Of a stretch of 64,000 bases of DNA, positions 10,601 through 23,751 are shown piece by piece. Under the pieces are notes generated by a model. That model was given only the letters and a program-made list of their open reading frames with translations. It did not search any database and was not told the DNA's origin. The position numbers and the translations under genes are program-made. The first letter of the stretch is position 1, and the number at the start of each line of letters is the position of its first letter. This DNA comes from Brassica napus (Eukaryota > Streptophyta > Magnoliopsida > Brassicales > Brassicaceae). The stretch lies in contig NW_026015631.1 in NCBI RefSeq assembly GCF_020379485.1, positions 33,341 to 97,340 of the forward strand. The letters are read 5' to 3'.

Positions 10601-11685
10601 TCATTTCTATAGTTCTAGCAATCATAGAAGCACCAAATGAATACCCATGAATGTTACCATTATCCTTGAGCATTTTGATGAGTGCATCCATCTCGGATCT
10701 CCTGATGAAGTCTTGATCATTGCCTCGGGGGTTGATAGCTCCAGTGTAGGTCACCAAAGCCTTTCCATCTCCTTCACGGTTCTCCACTTCAGCTCCACGG
10801 TTGGATGGCCCTGCTCCGCTTGATCCTTCAGTCATGTGAGCTTTTGCCTCTCTCTCCTTCATGAACTTAGCCGGCTTCAAGTGGGGATGGAGTATCCAGC
10901 ACTGACTCTTCTTGTGTCCATGCTTCTTGCAGTGATCACAATTCCCATTGAACTTCCTATCCTCGTACTTGTTGTAACCAGCTTTGTTAGCTTGTGGAGG
11001 CTCTTCCCGGTCAGGTTGCACAGCGTTTGCAAGAGATAAGTCTCCCTTGCCTCCAAACAAACCCATTGAGCCCTGCTCCTTCTGTATCTTAGCACACACC
11101 TCTTCAAGGTCAGGCAGCTTCTCAGACCATAGCATGTGCTGGATAAGACCACTGTAGCTTGCATTCAACGTGAGCAGCAACCCAAAGACCTTGTCCTGCT
11201 TGCGTCTCTCATTTAGAAGCTCTGGATCAACCGTGCTTGGCCTCAGCATCTCCAACTCAGACCAAAGAGACCTGAACCTCCCCAAGTGCTTAGTGAACTC
11301 CGTGTCATCTTGAGTTAACCCATTGATTGCCTTCTTGACTTCAAACACTCGGTTCAGGTTAGAGGTGTTTCCATACACTTTCTGTAGAGTATCCCACAGC
11401 TCCTTGGCTGTCTCACAGTAGCTATAAGCATCTAGTATAGCCGGCTCCAAAGAGGCATGAAGGACAGACATCACCATCATGTCTTCTTGTTGCCACTTCT
11501 CTACAACACTCTCCTCGGGACTCTCCGTTTCACCCCCCCTGAGTAATCACCTTTGGAGCCTCACCAGATGTGATATGCTTCCACAAACCCTTGCTTCCCA
11601 CAGCAGTCTTCACCATCCTAGACCAGACTAGGTAGTTGGTTCCTTTGAATGTCACCGCGACCTTCATCTTCATGCCACTCTCCAT
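7614..11685 (-). pseudogene. copia gag-pol polyprotein, frameshifted and 3'-truncated (E)
   Basis: Start codon at 11685 by comparison with C. An extra C in a C-run near 11533 (7 versus 6 in C) shifts the frame after about 50 codons; the main frame reopens from 11480. Domains in order are the gag region, zinc knuckle CDHCKKHGHKKSQC (CX2CX4HX4C), protease LIIDSGASHH, integrase zinc region HARLGHPH...CEACILGKHC and catalytic core D-D-E (HTDVW, RSDNGGEY, VAERKN), RT with YVDDIIITG, and the start of RNase H. The copia match ends at YLNGSPG and the last ~20 codons are foreign. It cannot give a complete polyprotein. Confidence 0.9.
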
Positions 11686-11931
11686 CTTGAACAGCTTGAC
11701 GTTTATAGCTTGAACAACCGGTTAGATCTTGTACTGAGAACCCACGCTGCTCTCTAGAACACAGATTCACTCTTGAGTCTTCAAATGAACCTCCCACGGA
11801 CCACCAAGACACACACAAAACACCTTGAGCTTTTGACCTCTCAAGAAACTCTCAAACACACTCACTTGTTCTCTTAAAGTTTCAAACTTGAATCCTTAAG
11901 AGAATCACTCACGAACTCAGATTGTAATCAA

Positions 11932-11947
11932 CCTGGCTCTGATACCA
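11932..11947 (-). other. E primer-binding site
   Basis: Reverse complement of TGGTATCAGAGCCAGG, directly next to the LTR; initiator tRNA-Met type. Confidence 0.85.
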
Positions 11948-12534
11948 TATGACTTTTAGGAATGTAAAGGATTATCTGAGTTTAGAAAGGATTAAAGAAG
12001 GAGAATAAGAGATTAAGAGACAACTTAGAGACTAATGAAGAATCATAGTGAAATGAGTAAAGAGAAAGATTGTTTAGAACTGTCTAATCTTTATTAATGA
12101 CTGAGGTTACATATATATAGTTCTAAGCATTAGGGTTTTTTTCGAAAACATAAGGATAGCTAAGCATGTGAAGTCAAGGGAAGAGCCTTTGCTTTTGTTT
12201 GAACCGGCCAATGACAAGCTTCACACGATTAGGCATCTTCCTGATCCAAGTCCAAGATGCTCTTCCTTTCCAGTCTTTGCCAGCCTGTATAAGCTGTCAA
12301 TGTGCGCCTCTCTTATCCACTCCAACGTCTGGATAAGCTTTTGGTCGAGTGTAACTTCACCTCAGTTCATGTGAGTTACTCGGTGAAGTTACTGTCCTCC
12401 CTTTTACCTTGTACGGTCAGTGTACGGATGATCCGTCCGTACCATTGCTCAACTCACTCTTTCCTTTCACTCCTTTGCTTCCTCATTTCCTTAACTCCTC
12501 AATGCCTTCTCATATACCTCAGCACATCCCAACA
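11948..12534 (-). repeat. E 5' LTR
   Basis: 587 bp; in element sense it runs TGTTGGGATG to AAAAGTCATA. The 150 bp next to the PBS have two differences from the C LTR, but beyond about 12095 similarity falls sharply. A TATATATA box (sense strand) is at 12109-12120, and the GTACGG cluster at 12412-12441. Confidence 0.85.
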
Positions 12535-15314
12535 AGAGATTCATCCTGGTTTGATTGGAACGACGAAGAAGCTTTGCTATTCCCAAACTGGGAAACTGGA
12601 ATCACCTGATTTGAAAATGGGATAACTTCTTCTTGCCAACTCCTATGAGATTTATTCAACTTCCTGGTGATTCTCCACCACTTTATGTATCCATATCAAG
12701 CTTCTTACAAAGTGATTCATCCTTGTTTGGTTGGAACGACGAAGAAGCTGTGCTATTCCCAAACTGGGAAACTGGAATCACCTGATTTGAAAATGGGATA
12801 ACTTCTTCTTGCCAACTCCTATGAGATTTATTCAACTTCCTGGTGATTCTCCACCACTTTATGTATCCAAATCAAGCTTCTTACAAAGTGATTCATCCTG
12901 GTTTGATTGGAACGACGAAGAAGCTGTGCTATTCCCAAACTGTGAAACTGGAATCACCTGATTTGAAAGTGGGATAACTTCTTCATCCCAACTCCTATGA
13001 GATTTATTCAACTTACTGGTGATTCTCCACCACTTTATGTATCCAAATCAAGCTTCTCACAAAGAGATTCATCCTGGTTAGATTGGAACGACGAAGAAGC
13101 TTTGCTATTCCCAAACTGGGAAACTGGAATCACCTGATTTGAAAGTGGGATAACTTCTTCATCCCAACTCCTTTGAGATTTATTCAACTTCCTGGTGATT
13201 CTCCACCATTTTATGTATCCAAATCAAGCTTCTTACAAAGTGATTCATCCTTGTTTGATTGGAACGACGAAGAAGCTGTGCTATTCCCAAACTGGGAAAC
13301 TGGAATCACCTGATTTGAAAGTGGGATAACTTCTTCTTGCCAACTCCTATGAGATTTATTCAACTTCCTGGTGATTCTCCACCACTTTATGTATCCAAAT
13401 CAAGCTTCTTACAAAATGATTCATCCTGGTTTGATTGGAACGACGACGAAGCTGTGCTATTCCCAAACTGGGAAACTGGAATCACCTGATTTGAAAGTGG
13501 GATAACTTCTTCATCCCAACTCCTATGAGATTTATTCAACTTCCTGGTGATTCTCCACCACTTTATGTATCCAAATCAAGCTTCTCACAAAGTGATTCAT
13601 CCTGGTTTGATTGGAACGGCGAAGAAGCTGTGTTATTCCCAAACTGGGAAACTGGAATCACCTGATTTGAAAGTGGGAGAACTTCTTCTTGCCAACTCCT
13701 ATGAGATTTATTCAACTTCCTGGTGATTCTCCACCACTTTATGTATCCAAATCAAGCATCTCACAAAAGAGATTCATCCTGGTTTGATTGGAACGACAAA
13801 GAAGCTGTGCTATTCCCAAACTGTGAAACTGGAATCACCTGATTTGAAAGTGGGATAACTTCTTCTTGCCAACTCCTATGAGATTTATTCAACTTCCTGG
13901 TGATTCTCCACCACTTTAGGTATCCAAATCAAGATTCTCACAAAGAGATTCATCCTGGTTTGATTGGAACGACGAAGTAGCTGTCTTATTCCCAAACTGG
14001 GAAACTGGAATCACCTGATTTGAAAGTGGGACAACTTCTTCATCCCAACTCCTATGAGATTTATTCAACTTCCTGATGATTCTCCACCACTTTTTGTATC
14101 CAAATCAAGCTTCTCACAAAGAGATTCATCCTGGTTTGATTGGAACGACGAAGAAGCTTTGCTATTCCCAAACTGGGAAACTGGAATCACCTGATTTGAA
14201 AGTGGGATAACTTCTTCATCCCAACTCCTATGAGATTTATTCAACCTCCTGGTGATTCTCCACCATTTTATGTATCCAAATCAAGCTTCTTACAAAGTGA
14301 TTCATTCTGGCTTGATTGGAACGACGAAGAAGCTGTGCTATTCCCAAACTGCGAAACTGGAATTACCTGATTTGAAAGTGGGATAACTTCTTCTTGCCAA
14401 CTCCTATGAGATTTATTCAACTTCCTGGTGATTCTCCACCACTTTAGGTATCCAAATCAAGCTTCTTACAAAATGATTCATCCTGGCTTGATTGGAACGA
14501 CGAAGAAGCTGTGCTATTCCCAAACTGGAAAACTGGAATCACCTGATTTGAAAGTGGGATAACTTCTTCATCCCAACTCCTATGAGATTTATTCAACTTC
14601 CAGGTGATTTTCCACCATTTTATGTATCCAAATCAAGCTTCTCACAAAGTGATTCATTCTGGTTTGATTGGAACGACGAAGAAGTTTTGCTATTCCCAAA
14701 CTGGGAAACTGGAATCACCTGATTTGAAAGTGGGATAACTTCTTCATCCCAACTCCTATGAGATTTATTCAACCTCCTGGTGATTCTCCACCACTTTATC
14801 TATCCAAATCAAGCTTCTCACAAAGTGATTCATCCTGGTTTGATTGGAACGAAGAAGAAGCTGTACTATTCCCAAACTGGAAAACTGGAATCACCTGATT
14901 TAAAGTGGGATAACTTCTTCATCCTAACTCCCATGAGATTTATTCAACTTCCTGGTGATTCTCCACCATTTTATGTATCCAAATCAAGCTTCTTACAAAG
15001 TGATTCATCCTGGTTTGATTGGAACGACAAAGAAGCTGTGCTATTCCCAAACTGGAAAACTGGAATCACCTGATTTGAAAATCGGATAATTTCTTCTTGC
15101 CAACTCCTATGAGATTTATTCAACTTCCTGTATCCAAATGTATCCAAATTAAGCTTCTTACAAAGTGATTCATCCTGGTTTGATTGGAACGACGAAGAAG
15201 CTGTGCTATTCCCAAACTGGGAAACTGGAATCACCTGATTTGAAAGTGGGATAACTTCTTCATCCCAACTCCTATGAGATTTATTCAACTTACTGGTGAT
15301 TCTCCACCACTTTA
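12535..15314. repeat. CentBr-like ~176-bp centromeric satellite, block 1
   Basis: About 16 tandem monomers. The phrase TTCATCCTGG and variants recurs at about 12540, 12717, 12891, 13067, 13245, 13420, 13597, 13771, 13948, 14126, 14304, 14478, 14656, 14831, 15007 and 15172, a spacing of 174-178 bp except one short monomer near 15130. Most monomers carry a HindIII site (AAGCTT). Length and sequence fit my memory of the Brassica CentBr satellite, the main evidence that this is a Brassica centromere. Monomers split into two classes by CTTCTTGCC or CTTCATCCC. Confidence 0.88.
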
Positions 15315-15882
15315 TATGATTTTAGAGAGTTGAACAGGTATTGAGAGATTTAGAGAAAGATTAAAGTGAGATGAGATGATTTATGAAATGTAGAAGAGAA
15401 ACATGATGAACTAGAGAGAGAATATGATAAACTCGTGTTAATCATTAATCAAGACAGAGTTTACAATATATAGAGAGAGACATTAGGGTATTCAGAAGCT
15501 CTAAGCGTGTGAGGTCAAGGATAAGGTTGCTTTAATTCAAATGTAAACCAATGGGGAAGATCACACGCTTATGGCATCTTTTGGTGAGACTCCTTTTGCC
15601 TTTACAGCCTGTGCCAGACTGTCAGGATAAGCCGTGGTCACTCTATCCATCCAAACGGTCATATCTTCTAAGGTGAAACCCCTTTGGCCGTTTAACCCTT
15701 TCACCCGGGTAACTTCCCTCTTGGTCGAGTTATGGATCGACCCGGACAGTACGGACGGTACGGCCGGTACGGCCTCTTGTACGGCCTGGTCGATCCCTAA
15801 CCTTCCTTCCCTTTGCCTCCACATTCTCACATCCTCAACTCCTTAAGCCATCTCCCCATATACTGAACAACTCATTTTAACA
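15315..15882 (-). repeat. A 3' LTR
   Basis: 568 bp, TATGATTTTAG to TTTTAACA on the plus strand. The GTACGG cluster is at 15748-15786. The purine tract (CTCCCCCTC, 15883-15891) is adjacent. Confidence 0.92.
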
Positions 15883-15951
15883 CTCCCCCTCAAGCTTAAC
15901 TTAGTAACTTAGTTAAGCTTGGAACCACCATGAGATCTTCCTCATTAAAAA

Positions 15952-15992
15952 CCTCACCAAGGAAAACCCATTGGGACAAAACCTTGATGAGG
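15952..15992 (-). other. family 3'-UTR stem-loop (A)
   Basis: Plus strand CCTCACCAAGG (15952-15962) and CCTTGATGAGG (15982-15992), giving an 11-bp stem with one G-U pair in element RNA and a loop with CCCAATGGG. Confidence 0.7.
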
Positions 15993-16024
15993 GAAAAAGA
16001 GTGAAGACCTCATGGCAAAGGGGA

Positions 16025-18495
16025 TCAGCTCCTTGGGGAAAGATCTATGAGCCCCAATCTGGTATGAATGGACTCCATAGTCTTTTGTCTTGCGGCCTTG
16101 GTGAACACATCCGCAAGTTGATCCTCACTCCTTGTGTAGCATGGCAAGATCACTCCCAAGACAATCATCTGCCTCACCTTGTGACAATCAACTTCAATGT
16201 GCTTGGTTCTCTCATGGAAGACTGAGTTGGTCGCAATGTGTATAGCCGCTTGATTATCACAATGCATAGTCATTGGAGTTCCCTGCTCTATCTCCAAGTG
16301 CTTCAAGATTCCTTTGATCCATACCAACTCATTGGTAAGCTTCAGCATTGCTCTATACTCAGCTTCAGCGCTTGAACAAGACACCACCTTCTGCTTCTTA
16401 CTCTTCCAAGTCACCAAGTTGCCTCCAATGAATGTACAATAGCCGGTGGTTGATCTCCTGTCTGCTCTATCTCCAGCCCAATCCGCATCACAGTATCCCA
16501 CTACTTCAGTGCTCTTGTTGCATCCCATCCACACTCCAAGGCTTGACGTCCCATTCAGATACAAGAGAAGTCTCTCCACCATGCGCCAGTGATGATCCTT
16601 TGGGACTTGCATATGCTGGCTCACTTGGTTCACCGCAAAGCATATGTCTGGTCGTGTGATTGTAAGGTAGATGAGCTTCCCTACTAGCTTCCTGTACAGC
16701 TTTGGATCATGAAAGGCCTTGCTATCTTCAACCTCCCCCTCACGTGGAACCTTGTATCCATCTTCAAGAGGCATCTTTGCTGTCTTGTCTCCTTGTATAC
16801 CTGCATCTTTCAAAAGATCAAGTGTATACTTCCTTTGGGAAATGAACAATCCTTCCTTAGATCTACACAACTCAATTCCAAGGAAGTATTTCATTTCCCC
16901 TAAGTCTTTGATTTCAAACACAGATTTCAAAAACTCCTTTGTGGCTTTTATACCAGCCTTATCACTACCTGTTATGATAATGTCATCAACATATACAAGT
17001 AGACAGATGATACCTGAAGGTGTAGTGAGGGTGAAGAGGGTGTGATCTAACTCTGACTTCTTGAACCCACGCCCATTCAGAGTAGTACTCAGCTTGTTGT
17101 ACCATGCTCTAGGTGATTGCTTTAACCCATAGATTGCCTTCTTGAGTCTCAATACATTCCCTGGTTTCACCAGATGCTCTAGGCCTGGTGGTGGATGCAT
17201 ATACACTTCATCCTCTAGCTCTCCTTGAAGAAAGACATTCTTCACATCCATCTGCCAAAGCTCCCAGTCAAGGTTCACAGCAAGAGACAATACAATTCTT
17301 ATTGTATGTAGCTTGGCAACGGGAGCAAAGGTATCAATGTAGTCTTCCCCATATGTTTGAGTGTATCCTCTAGCCACCAGTCTTGTCTTCTTTCTCTCAA
17401 TGGTTCCATCAGGTAGATACTTAATGGTGAATATCCACTTGCTGGTTACTGCCTTCTTTCCTTTTGGCAACTCACTTTCAAACCAAGTGTCATTCTTTAT
17501 CATGGCATTTGCTTCATCTCCAACAGATTCCTTCCAATCTTGATGTAGCATTGCTTCTTCATATGATCTTGGTATACTACTTTCATCTAGGCTCATTATG
17601 AATGCGCAATGCTCCTTTGGATAACAAGCAAATGAACACACAGCTTGAGAAGGATGCTCCACAGCCTGGGCATTGTAGTACACTCTCGTGTTTACCCAGT
17701 TGGAAGCATCTCTCTTCAGCCGTGTGCTTCTCCTTAATGGTACCTCAGCTGGTGCTTGCTCTGGTGCTTCTACTTCAGTAGCTTCCACTCCTCCTTGTTC
17801 TGGTAGCTCATTAGGCTCTTCATTACTTGGTTCAGCTCCACCTTGATCAGGATGATCCGCAAAATCTTGATTCTCATCCGGTTCAATTCCATTCCCTCCC
17901 TGATGATCAAGGTGAGATGGTTCTTCAGCTTCTTGTCTTTCAGATGACTGATTCTCTGTCGACTCCTGGGACATTCCAATTCCAAGACCTTCTAGTATCT
18001 GTCTCAAGCTTGTAGCTCTATCTGAAGGTTGTGAAAGATCCTCCAGCTCTTTCCAATCTTTATCTTCATAGTAGCTCTTCTCTTCAAAGAACTTGACATC
18101 TCTTGATACAAGAACTCTCCTTGACTCAGGAACAAAGCACTTGTATCCCTTCTGTGTGGTTGAGTATCCTATCATCATAGCTTTGATACTCTTTGCTTCC
18201 AGCTTGTTTCTCATCTCTCCCGGGATAAGAACATAGCTTACACACCCAAACACTCTTAGGTGATCTAGGACTGGCTTGCTGTTGTTGAGAACTTCATAAG
18301 GAGCTTTATCTTCCACGATCTTGGTTGGAATCCTATTGATTAGGTAGCAAGCCGTGATCACAGCATCACTCCAGAATCTCTTTGGCACTCTCATCTGGAA
18401 CATCATTGATCTAGCCACTTCCATAAGATGTCTGTTCTTTCTCTCAGCCACTCCATTTTGTTGAGGTGTATAAGGGCAACTCGTCTGGTGAAGTA
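16025..18495 (-). pseudogene. copia polyprotein part 4: integrase end, RT, RNase H (A)
   Basis: C-terminal piece of the A polyprotein, interrupted by D at 18495/24518. It carries the end of the integrase core with the catalytic Glu (VAERKNRH), a Glu/Pro/Gln-rich linker, the RT block FAPVAKLHTIR, a variant MDVKNVFLQGELEDE (Val where relatives have Ala), YVDDIIITGSDK, and RNase H GYCDADWAGD and SSAEAEYRAM. The frame is open to the stop at 16025, so damage here is only the loss of the upstream parts. Confidence 0.92.
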
Positions 18496-19046
18496 TATCA
18501 CTTTTAGGATTGAGTAGAGTAATCTGAGTGAATAAGAAAGACTAGAAGTGATTTAGAAGAGATTTGAGTATGAAATGAGATTAAGAGTCTAGTATAGAAC
18601 CATTGAGAGACAAAGAGACTAAGAGAGACTCATAACTTTCTTACTTTGATTAATGACATGAGTTTACAATATATAGAGAGGCGACATTAGAGACTAGGGT
18701 TTAGGAAACTACACTATTACAATGGATAAGCTTTTGCTTTAATTCAAATGATCCAATAAGCTTCCTCCTTAAGGATAAGGTTCCTTTTGCTTTATGCCAA
18801 CCGCGGACAGGCTGTCATGTGCGCTCCCTTCTTCCTTTTGCAACAGTCTGATCGGATAAGGATAAGCAAGGCTTCTTCTCAACACACAAAGTTACCTAAG
18901 TAACTTTTGTTCACGGAGGTCAAGTTACCTTGCCCAATCTGTACGGCCTAGTACGGCTTCTGTACGGCCTTGCCCAATCTTCTCCTAACTCCATTTCCCT
19001 TAGCGCCTCAAGTCATCTCTTCTCATATACTAAACTCATCTTAACA
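18496..19046 (-). repeat. D 3' LTR
   Basis: 551 bp, TATCACTTTT to CTTAACA on the plus strand; GTACGG cluster 18949-18979. Confidence 0.92.
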
Positions 19047-19113
19047 CTCCCCCTCAAGCTTAGCTTTGTGAAAGTCTAAGCTTGGACAGCCATGAGATCT
19101 TCCTCATTAAAAA

Positions 19114-19154
19114 CCTCACTAAGGAAAACCCATTGGGATAAAACCTTAATGAGG
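19114..19154 (-). other. family 3'-UTR stem-loop (D)
   Basis: In element sense CCTCATTAAGG pairs with CCTTAGTGAGG. Compared with A (CCTCATCAAGG / CCTTGGTGAGG), a C-G pair is replaced by T-A, a paired change. Confidence 0.7.
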
Positions 19155-19186
19155 GAAAAAGAGTAAAGATCTCACAGCTAAGGGGA

Positions 19187-21072
19187 TCAGCTCCTTCTCT
19201 TCCCAAGATCTATGAGTCCCAATCTAATGTGAATGGACTCCATAGTCTTTTGTCTTGCTGCCTTGGTGAACACATCAGCCAATTGATCTTCACTTCTCGT
19301 ATAGCAAGGTAAGATCACTCCAAGCACAATCATCTGTCTCACCTTGTGGCAATCAACCTCAATGTGCTTGGTTCTCTCATGGAACACCGAGTTGGATGCA
19401 ATGTGAATGGCAGCTTGATTGTCACAATGCATTGTCATTGGAGTGGCTTGATCAATCTCCAAGTGCTTCAAGATGCCTTTGATCCATACCAACTCGTTTG
19501 TAAGCTTCAGCATGGCTCTATACTCAGCTTCAGCACTTGAACATGACACCACCTTCTGCTTCTTGCTTTTCCAAGTCACCAAGTTGCCTCCAATGAATGT
19601 GCAATAGCCGGTTGTTGATCTCCTGTCGGCTCTATCTCCTGCCCAATCAGCATCACAATAGCCCACCACTTCTGTGCTTCCATTGCACCCCATCCATACT
19701 CCTTGATCCGGCGAGCCATTTAGATACATCAGCAGTCTCTCCACCATACGCCAATGATGTTCCTTGGGAAGCTGCATGTGTTGGCTCACCTGATTCACAG
19801 CAAAACATATATCAGGCCTTGTGATGGTAAGATAAATCAATTTGCCAACAAGTTTTCTATAGAGTTTAGGATCATGAAATGGCTTGCTGTCTTCAATCTC
19901 CCCCTCTCTTGGTACTTTGTAGCCATCCTCCATAGGCATCCTTGCTGTCTTGCCTCCATAAGCACCTGCACCTTTCAAAAGATCAAGTGTATACTTTCTT
20001 TGGGACATGAATAAGCCTTCCTTGGATCTACAAATCTCAATTCCAAGAAAGTATTTCATTTCTCCCAAGTCTTTGATTTCAAACATAGATTTGAGAAACT
20101 CCTTGGTTGCTTTGATACCTTCCTTATCACTCCCTGTGATAATGATGTCATCCACATACACAAGGAGAGCAACCATACCTGAGGGAGTAGTGAGGGTAAA
20201 GAGAGTATGATCCAATTCTGACTTCTTAAAGCCTCGGCCGTTCAGAGTTGTGCTCAACTTGTTGTACCAAGCTCTTGGTGATTGCTTCAACCCATAGATA
20301 GCCTTCTTTAGCCTCAGTACATTCCCTTTCTTCACTAGATGTTCAAGTCCTGGTGGAGGATACATGTAGACTTCATCTTCAAGTTCTCCTTGTAAGAATG
20401 CATTCTTCACATCCATTTGCCATAATCCCCATCCAAGGTTAACCGCCAAGCTTAGGACAATCCTAATGGTGTGTAACTTGGCTACTGGTGCAAATGTCTC
20501 AATGTAATCCTCTCCATATGTTTGAGTGAACCCTCTTGCTACTAATCTAGTCTTCTTCCTCTCAATCTGCCCATCAGCCTTGTATTTGATTGTGAAGATC
20601 CATCTACTAGATACTGCCTTCTTCCCTTTTGGTAGTTCACTCTCATACCATGTATCATTCTTTATCATAGCTCCTGCCTCAGCTCCTACTGATTCCTTCC
20701 ATTCCTTATCCTCCATTGCCTCTTCATAGCTTCTTGGAATGTGATTCTCATCTAAGTTTACCATGAATGCACAATGTGCTTCTGGATATTGAGCAAAAGA
20801 ACACACGGCCTGAGTAGGATGCTTCACAGCTTGGGCATTGTAGTACACTCTTGTGTTTACCCAACTGGAAGGATCCCTTCTCAGCCTTGTACTTCTTCTC
20901 AACACTGGCCCTTCTTGCGCCATCTCTTGTTCTTCTTCTTGTGGCAGCACACTTGGTTCAGATCTTTCTTCTCCTAGCTGACTTGCTTCAGCTCCTTCTT
21001 CCCTTAGCTGACTCTCTTCAGCTTCTTCTTGTTGATCATTTGATTCCACAGCTTGATCATGAGAACCAGAAC
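19187..21072 (-). pseudogene. copia polyprotein, RT-RNase H half (D)
   Basis: Second half of the D polyprotein, in the -1 frame relative to the first half, consistent with loss of one base near 21072. It begins in the Glu/Gln-rich linker. Visible motifs are RT with MDVKNAFLQGELEDEVYM and YVDDIIITGSDKEG, and RNase H with GYCDADWAGD, SSAEAEYRAM and CDNQAAIHIA. It ends at a TGA (19187-19189). The only ATG nearby (21049) is internal to the linker and not a likely natural start. RT could be made only by frameshifting. Confidence 0.9.
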
Positions 21073-23751
21073 TTCTTCTCTACTTGTCTCTTCACGGTTT
21101 TGAGTTCTTGTTTCATTCCCCCCCTCATGCTCAAGATTGGAAGTCTGATGATCCGGTACTGGAGTAGTGCTCCTCCCACCTTGATTCATGTTGATTCCGA
21201 GACCCTCTAGGATAATCCTCAAGGTTTCAGCTCTATCAGAAGTGAGGTCTTTCAAATCATCTTGAATTTGTTCCTCATAGTATCCTTTTTCTTCAACAAA
21301 CTTCACTTCTCTAGATACTAACACTCTCCTTGTGTTAGGATCATAGCATTTGTATCCTTTCTGACTTGATGAATATCCAATAAACATTGCCTTTGAACTC
21401 TTAGCCTCTAGCTTGTTTCTTATCTCTCCAGGCACCATCACAAAACACAAACATCCAAAGATCTTCATATGCTCTAGAGAGGGCTTGTACTGATTCAGTA
21501 CCTCAAATGGTGATTGTCCTTGAAGAATCAGAGTTGGTGTCCTGTTGATGAGATAACAAGCCGTAGCAACTGCATCACTCCAAAACTTCTTAGGCACGTT
21601 GGATTGAAACATCATGGACCTTGCTACTTCCATCAAATGCCTGTTCTTCCTCTCAGCCACACCATTCTGTTGTGGGGTATAGGGACAGCTTGTCTGATGA
21701 AGGATTCCATGCTGAGATAGGTGTAGTTTGAATGCTTGTCCCGTGTACTCTCCTCCATTATCTGACCTGAAAATCTTTATCTTGGCATTGTAATGGTTAG
21801 TCACATAGGATTGAAAGTTTTTAAATGCATCAAGTACCCTATCTTTGGTTGGAATTAAGGTTAACCAGGTGTATTTGGATTTTTCATCAATGAAAGTTAC
21901 ATAATACTTATGGTTTTCTCTAGATAGGCAGGGTGCAGTCCAAACATCAGAATGAATAAGATCAAAACATTTTTCATAAACAGTAGTAGACTTGGTAAAG
22001 ACAGTTCTACAATGCTTGCCTAAAATGCAAGCTTCACAATCATTATTCTCAAAGGAAACACCTGGCAACATCAGTTTTAAAGCCTTATTATGAGGGTGTC
22101 CTAATCTAGCATGCCACAATGCATTTTTACTTAAACCAGAACTAGAAACAGAAGTAAACGAGCAGCTATATCTAGAAACAGGAGTGAGATCTTCAAGTAA
22201 ATATAGCTCTCCTTTAGTCACTCCCTTTCCGATCATCTTGCTGCTTTTAATATCCTGAAACTTAACATCATTAGGACTGAATATAACATTGCATTGCAAA
22301 TCAGTAGCACACTTCTTAACAGATAACAAGTTTGATGTAAATTCAGGCATATAAAAAGCTTTAGTTTCCTTATCAAACAGTTTAAGACTTCCTATTCCTC
22401 TAATAGGAATCTTATCTCCATTAGCAATCATTACATTTCCATTCATTGGCACAATGTTTTTAATCAAGCTAGTATCACTTATCATATGATGAGATGCACC
22501 TGAATCAATCACTAATGGCTTAATGTCATGAGAACTAGCAATATGCGCAAGGATACTAGATGGTTTGAATGCATGATCATTTCTAGCAAAGTTTGCAATC
22601 CTAGATTGATTTACCATTTCTATCAAGCTCTCATGCATCCTATCAGTTCTAGTTAGATTCTCATAGTTCTCTACCACCCTAGCACCAAAAGAATACCCAA
22701 AGATGTTACCATTCTCCTTGAACATCTTAATGAGAGCATCAAGGTCGGATCTCCTTAGATACTCTTGATCATTGTTCCCACGGTTGCTTGGTGCCCCGGT
22801 GTAGGCAACAAGAGACTTCCCATCCCCTGCCTCACGCCCATCTATCTCCTTTCCTTTGCTTGTACCAGCTCCACCCGTTCCATCTGATGCATTAGCCCTT
22901 GCTTCACGGTCCTTCATGAACTTTGCCGGCTTGAGGTGTGGGTGAAGGATCCAGCATTGGCTCTTCTTGTGGCCATGCTTCTTGCAGTGATCACAGTTCC
23001 CATTGAACCTCCTCTCCTCAAACTTCCCATGCGCAGCAGCCTTGTTTGCTTGCGGAGCTTCACTCCCCTCCTCTTGAGTTGCTTGGCTTGCAAGGGAAAG
23101 GTCTCCTTTCTTTGCAAACAGCCCAATGGAGCCTTGCTCCTTCTGAATCCGTGCACACACATCCTCAAGGTCAGGTAGATTGTCCTCCCTCAGCAGGTGC
23201 TGGATGAGACCGTTGTAAGCCGGGTTCAGCGTGAGGAGTAGCCCAAAGACCTTGTCTTGCTCTCTCCTCTTGTTAAGCTCATCAGCATCCGTTGTGCTTG
23301 GCCTAAGCATCTCCATCTCGGACCAGAGACTCCTGAATCTCCCTAGATGCTTGGTGAACTCCATGTCTTCTTGTACAAGGTTGTTGATGGCTTGCTTCAC
23401 TTCAAACACTCGGCTTAGGTTTGAAGTGTTGCCATACACCTTCTTCAAGGTATCCCACAGCTCTTTAGCAGACTCACAGTAGCTGTATGCATCCAGAATA
23501 GCCGGCTCAAGGGACGCATGAAGCACAGACATCACCAACATGTCCTCTTGATGCCACTTCTCTTCTGCCTTGCTTGCCGCTTCATCTTCAGCCTCTCCTT
23601 GAGTGATGAGCTTTGGAGCTTCTCCTGGCGTGATGTGCTTCCAAAGCCCCTTGCTTCCCACTGTGGTTCTCACCATCCGAGACCACACCAAGTAGTTGTT
23701 TCCCTTGAAACAAACCGCCACCTTCATGTTCATGTTCATCCCACTCTCCAT
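21004..23751 (-). pseudogene. copia polyprotein, gag-protease-integrase half (D)
   Basis: Starts at the ATG at 23751 (MESGMNMNMKVAV), equivalent to the starts in B and C. Gag is about residues 1-240, followed by the zinc knuckle CDHCKKHGHKKSQC, protease LVIDSGASHH, integrase zinc region HARLGHPH...CEACILGKHC and core D-D-E (HSDVW, FRSDNGGEY, VAERKN). The frame runs out after the single-base change near 21072 and stops at 21004. Capsid, protease and integrase are intact, so D could supply Gag but not RT in the same chain. Confidence 0.9.

Larger units (their letters stand above)
7673..12534 (-). mobile_element. E: truncated Ty1/copia retrotransposon
   Basis: Minus-strand copia element with 5' LTR 11948-12534, PBS at 11932-11947 and a polyprotein that runs leftward until homology stops at about 7673, inside RNase H. 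The 3' part of the polyprotein, purine tract and 3' LTR are missing. Its interior is almost identical to C. The right end abuts satellite at AGAGA (12535-12539); the matching duplication is lost with the left end. Confidence 0.85.

Noticed and set aside
14971..15288. 105-codon open frame on the minus strand in the satellite
   Set aside because: It is satellite sequence read through two monomers, with no coding signal.
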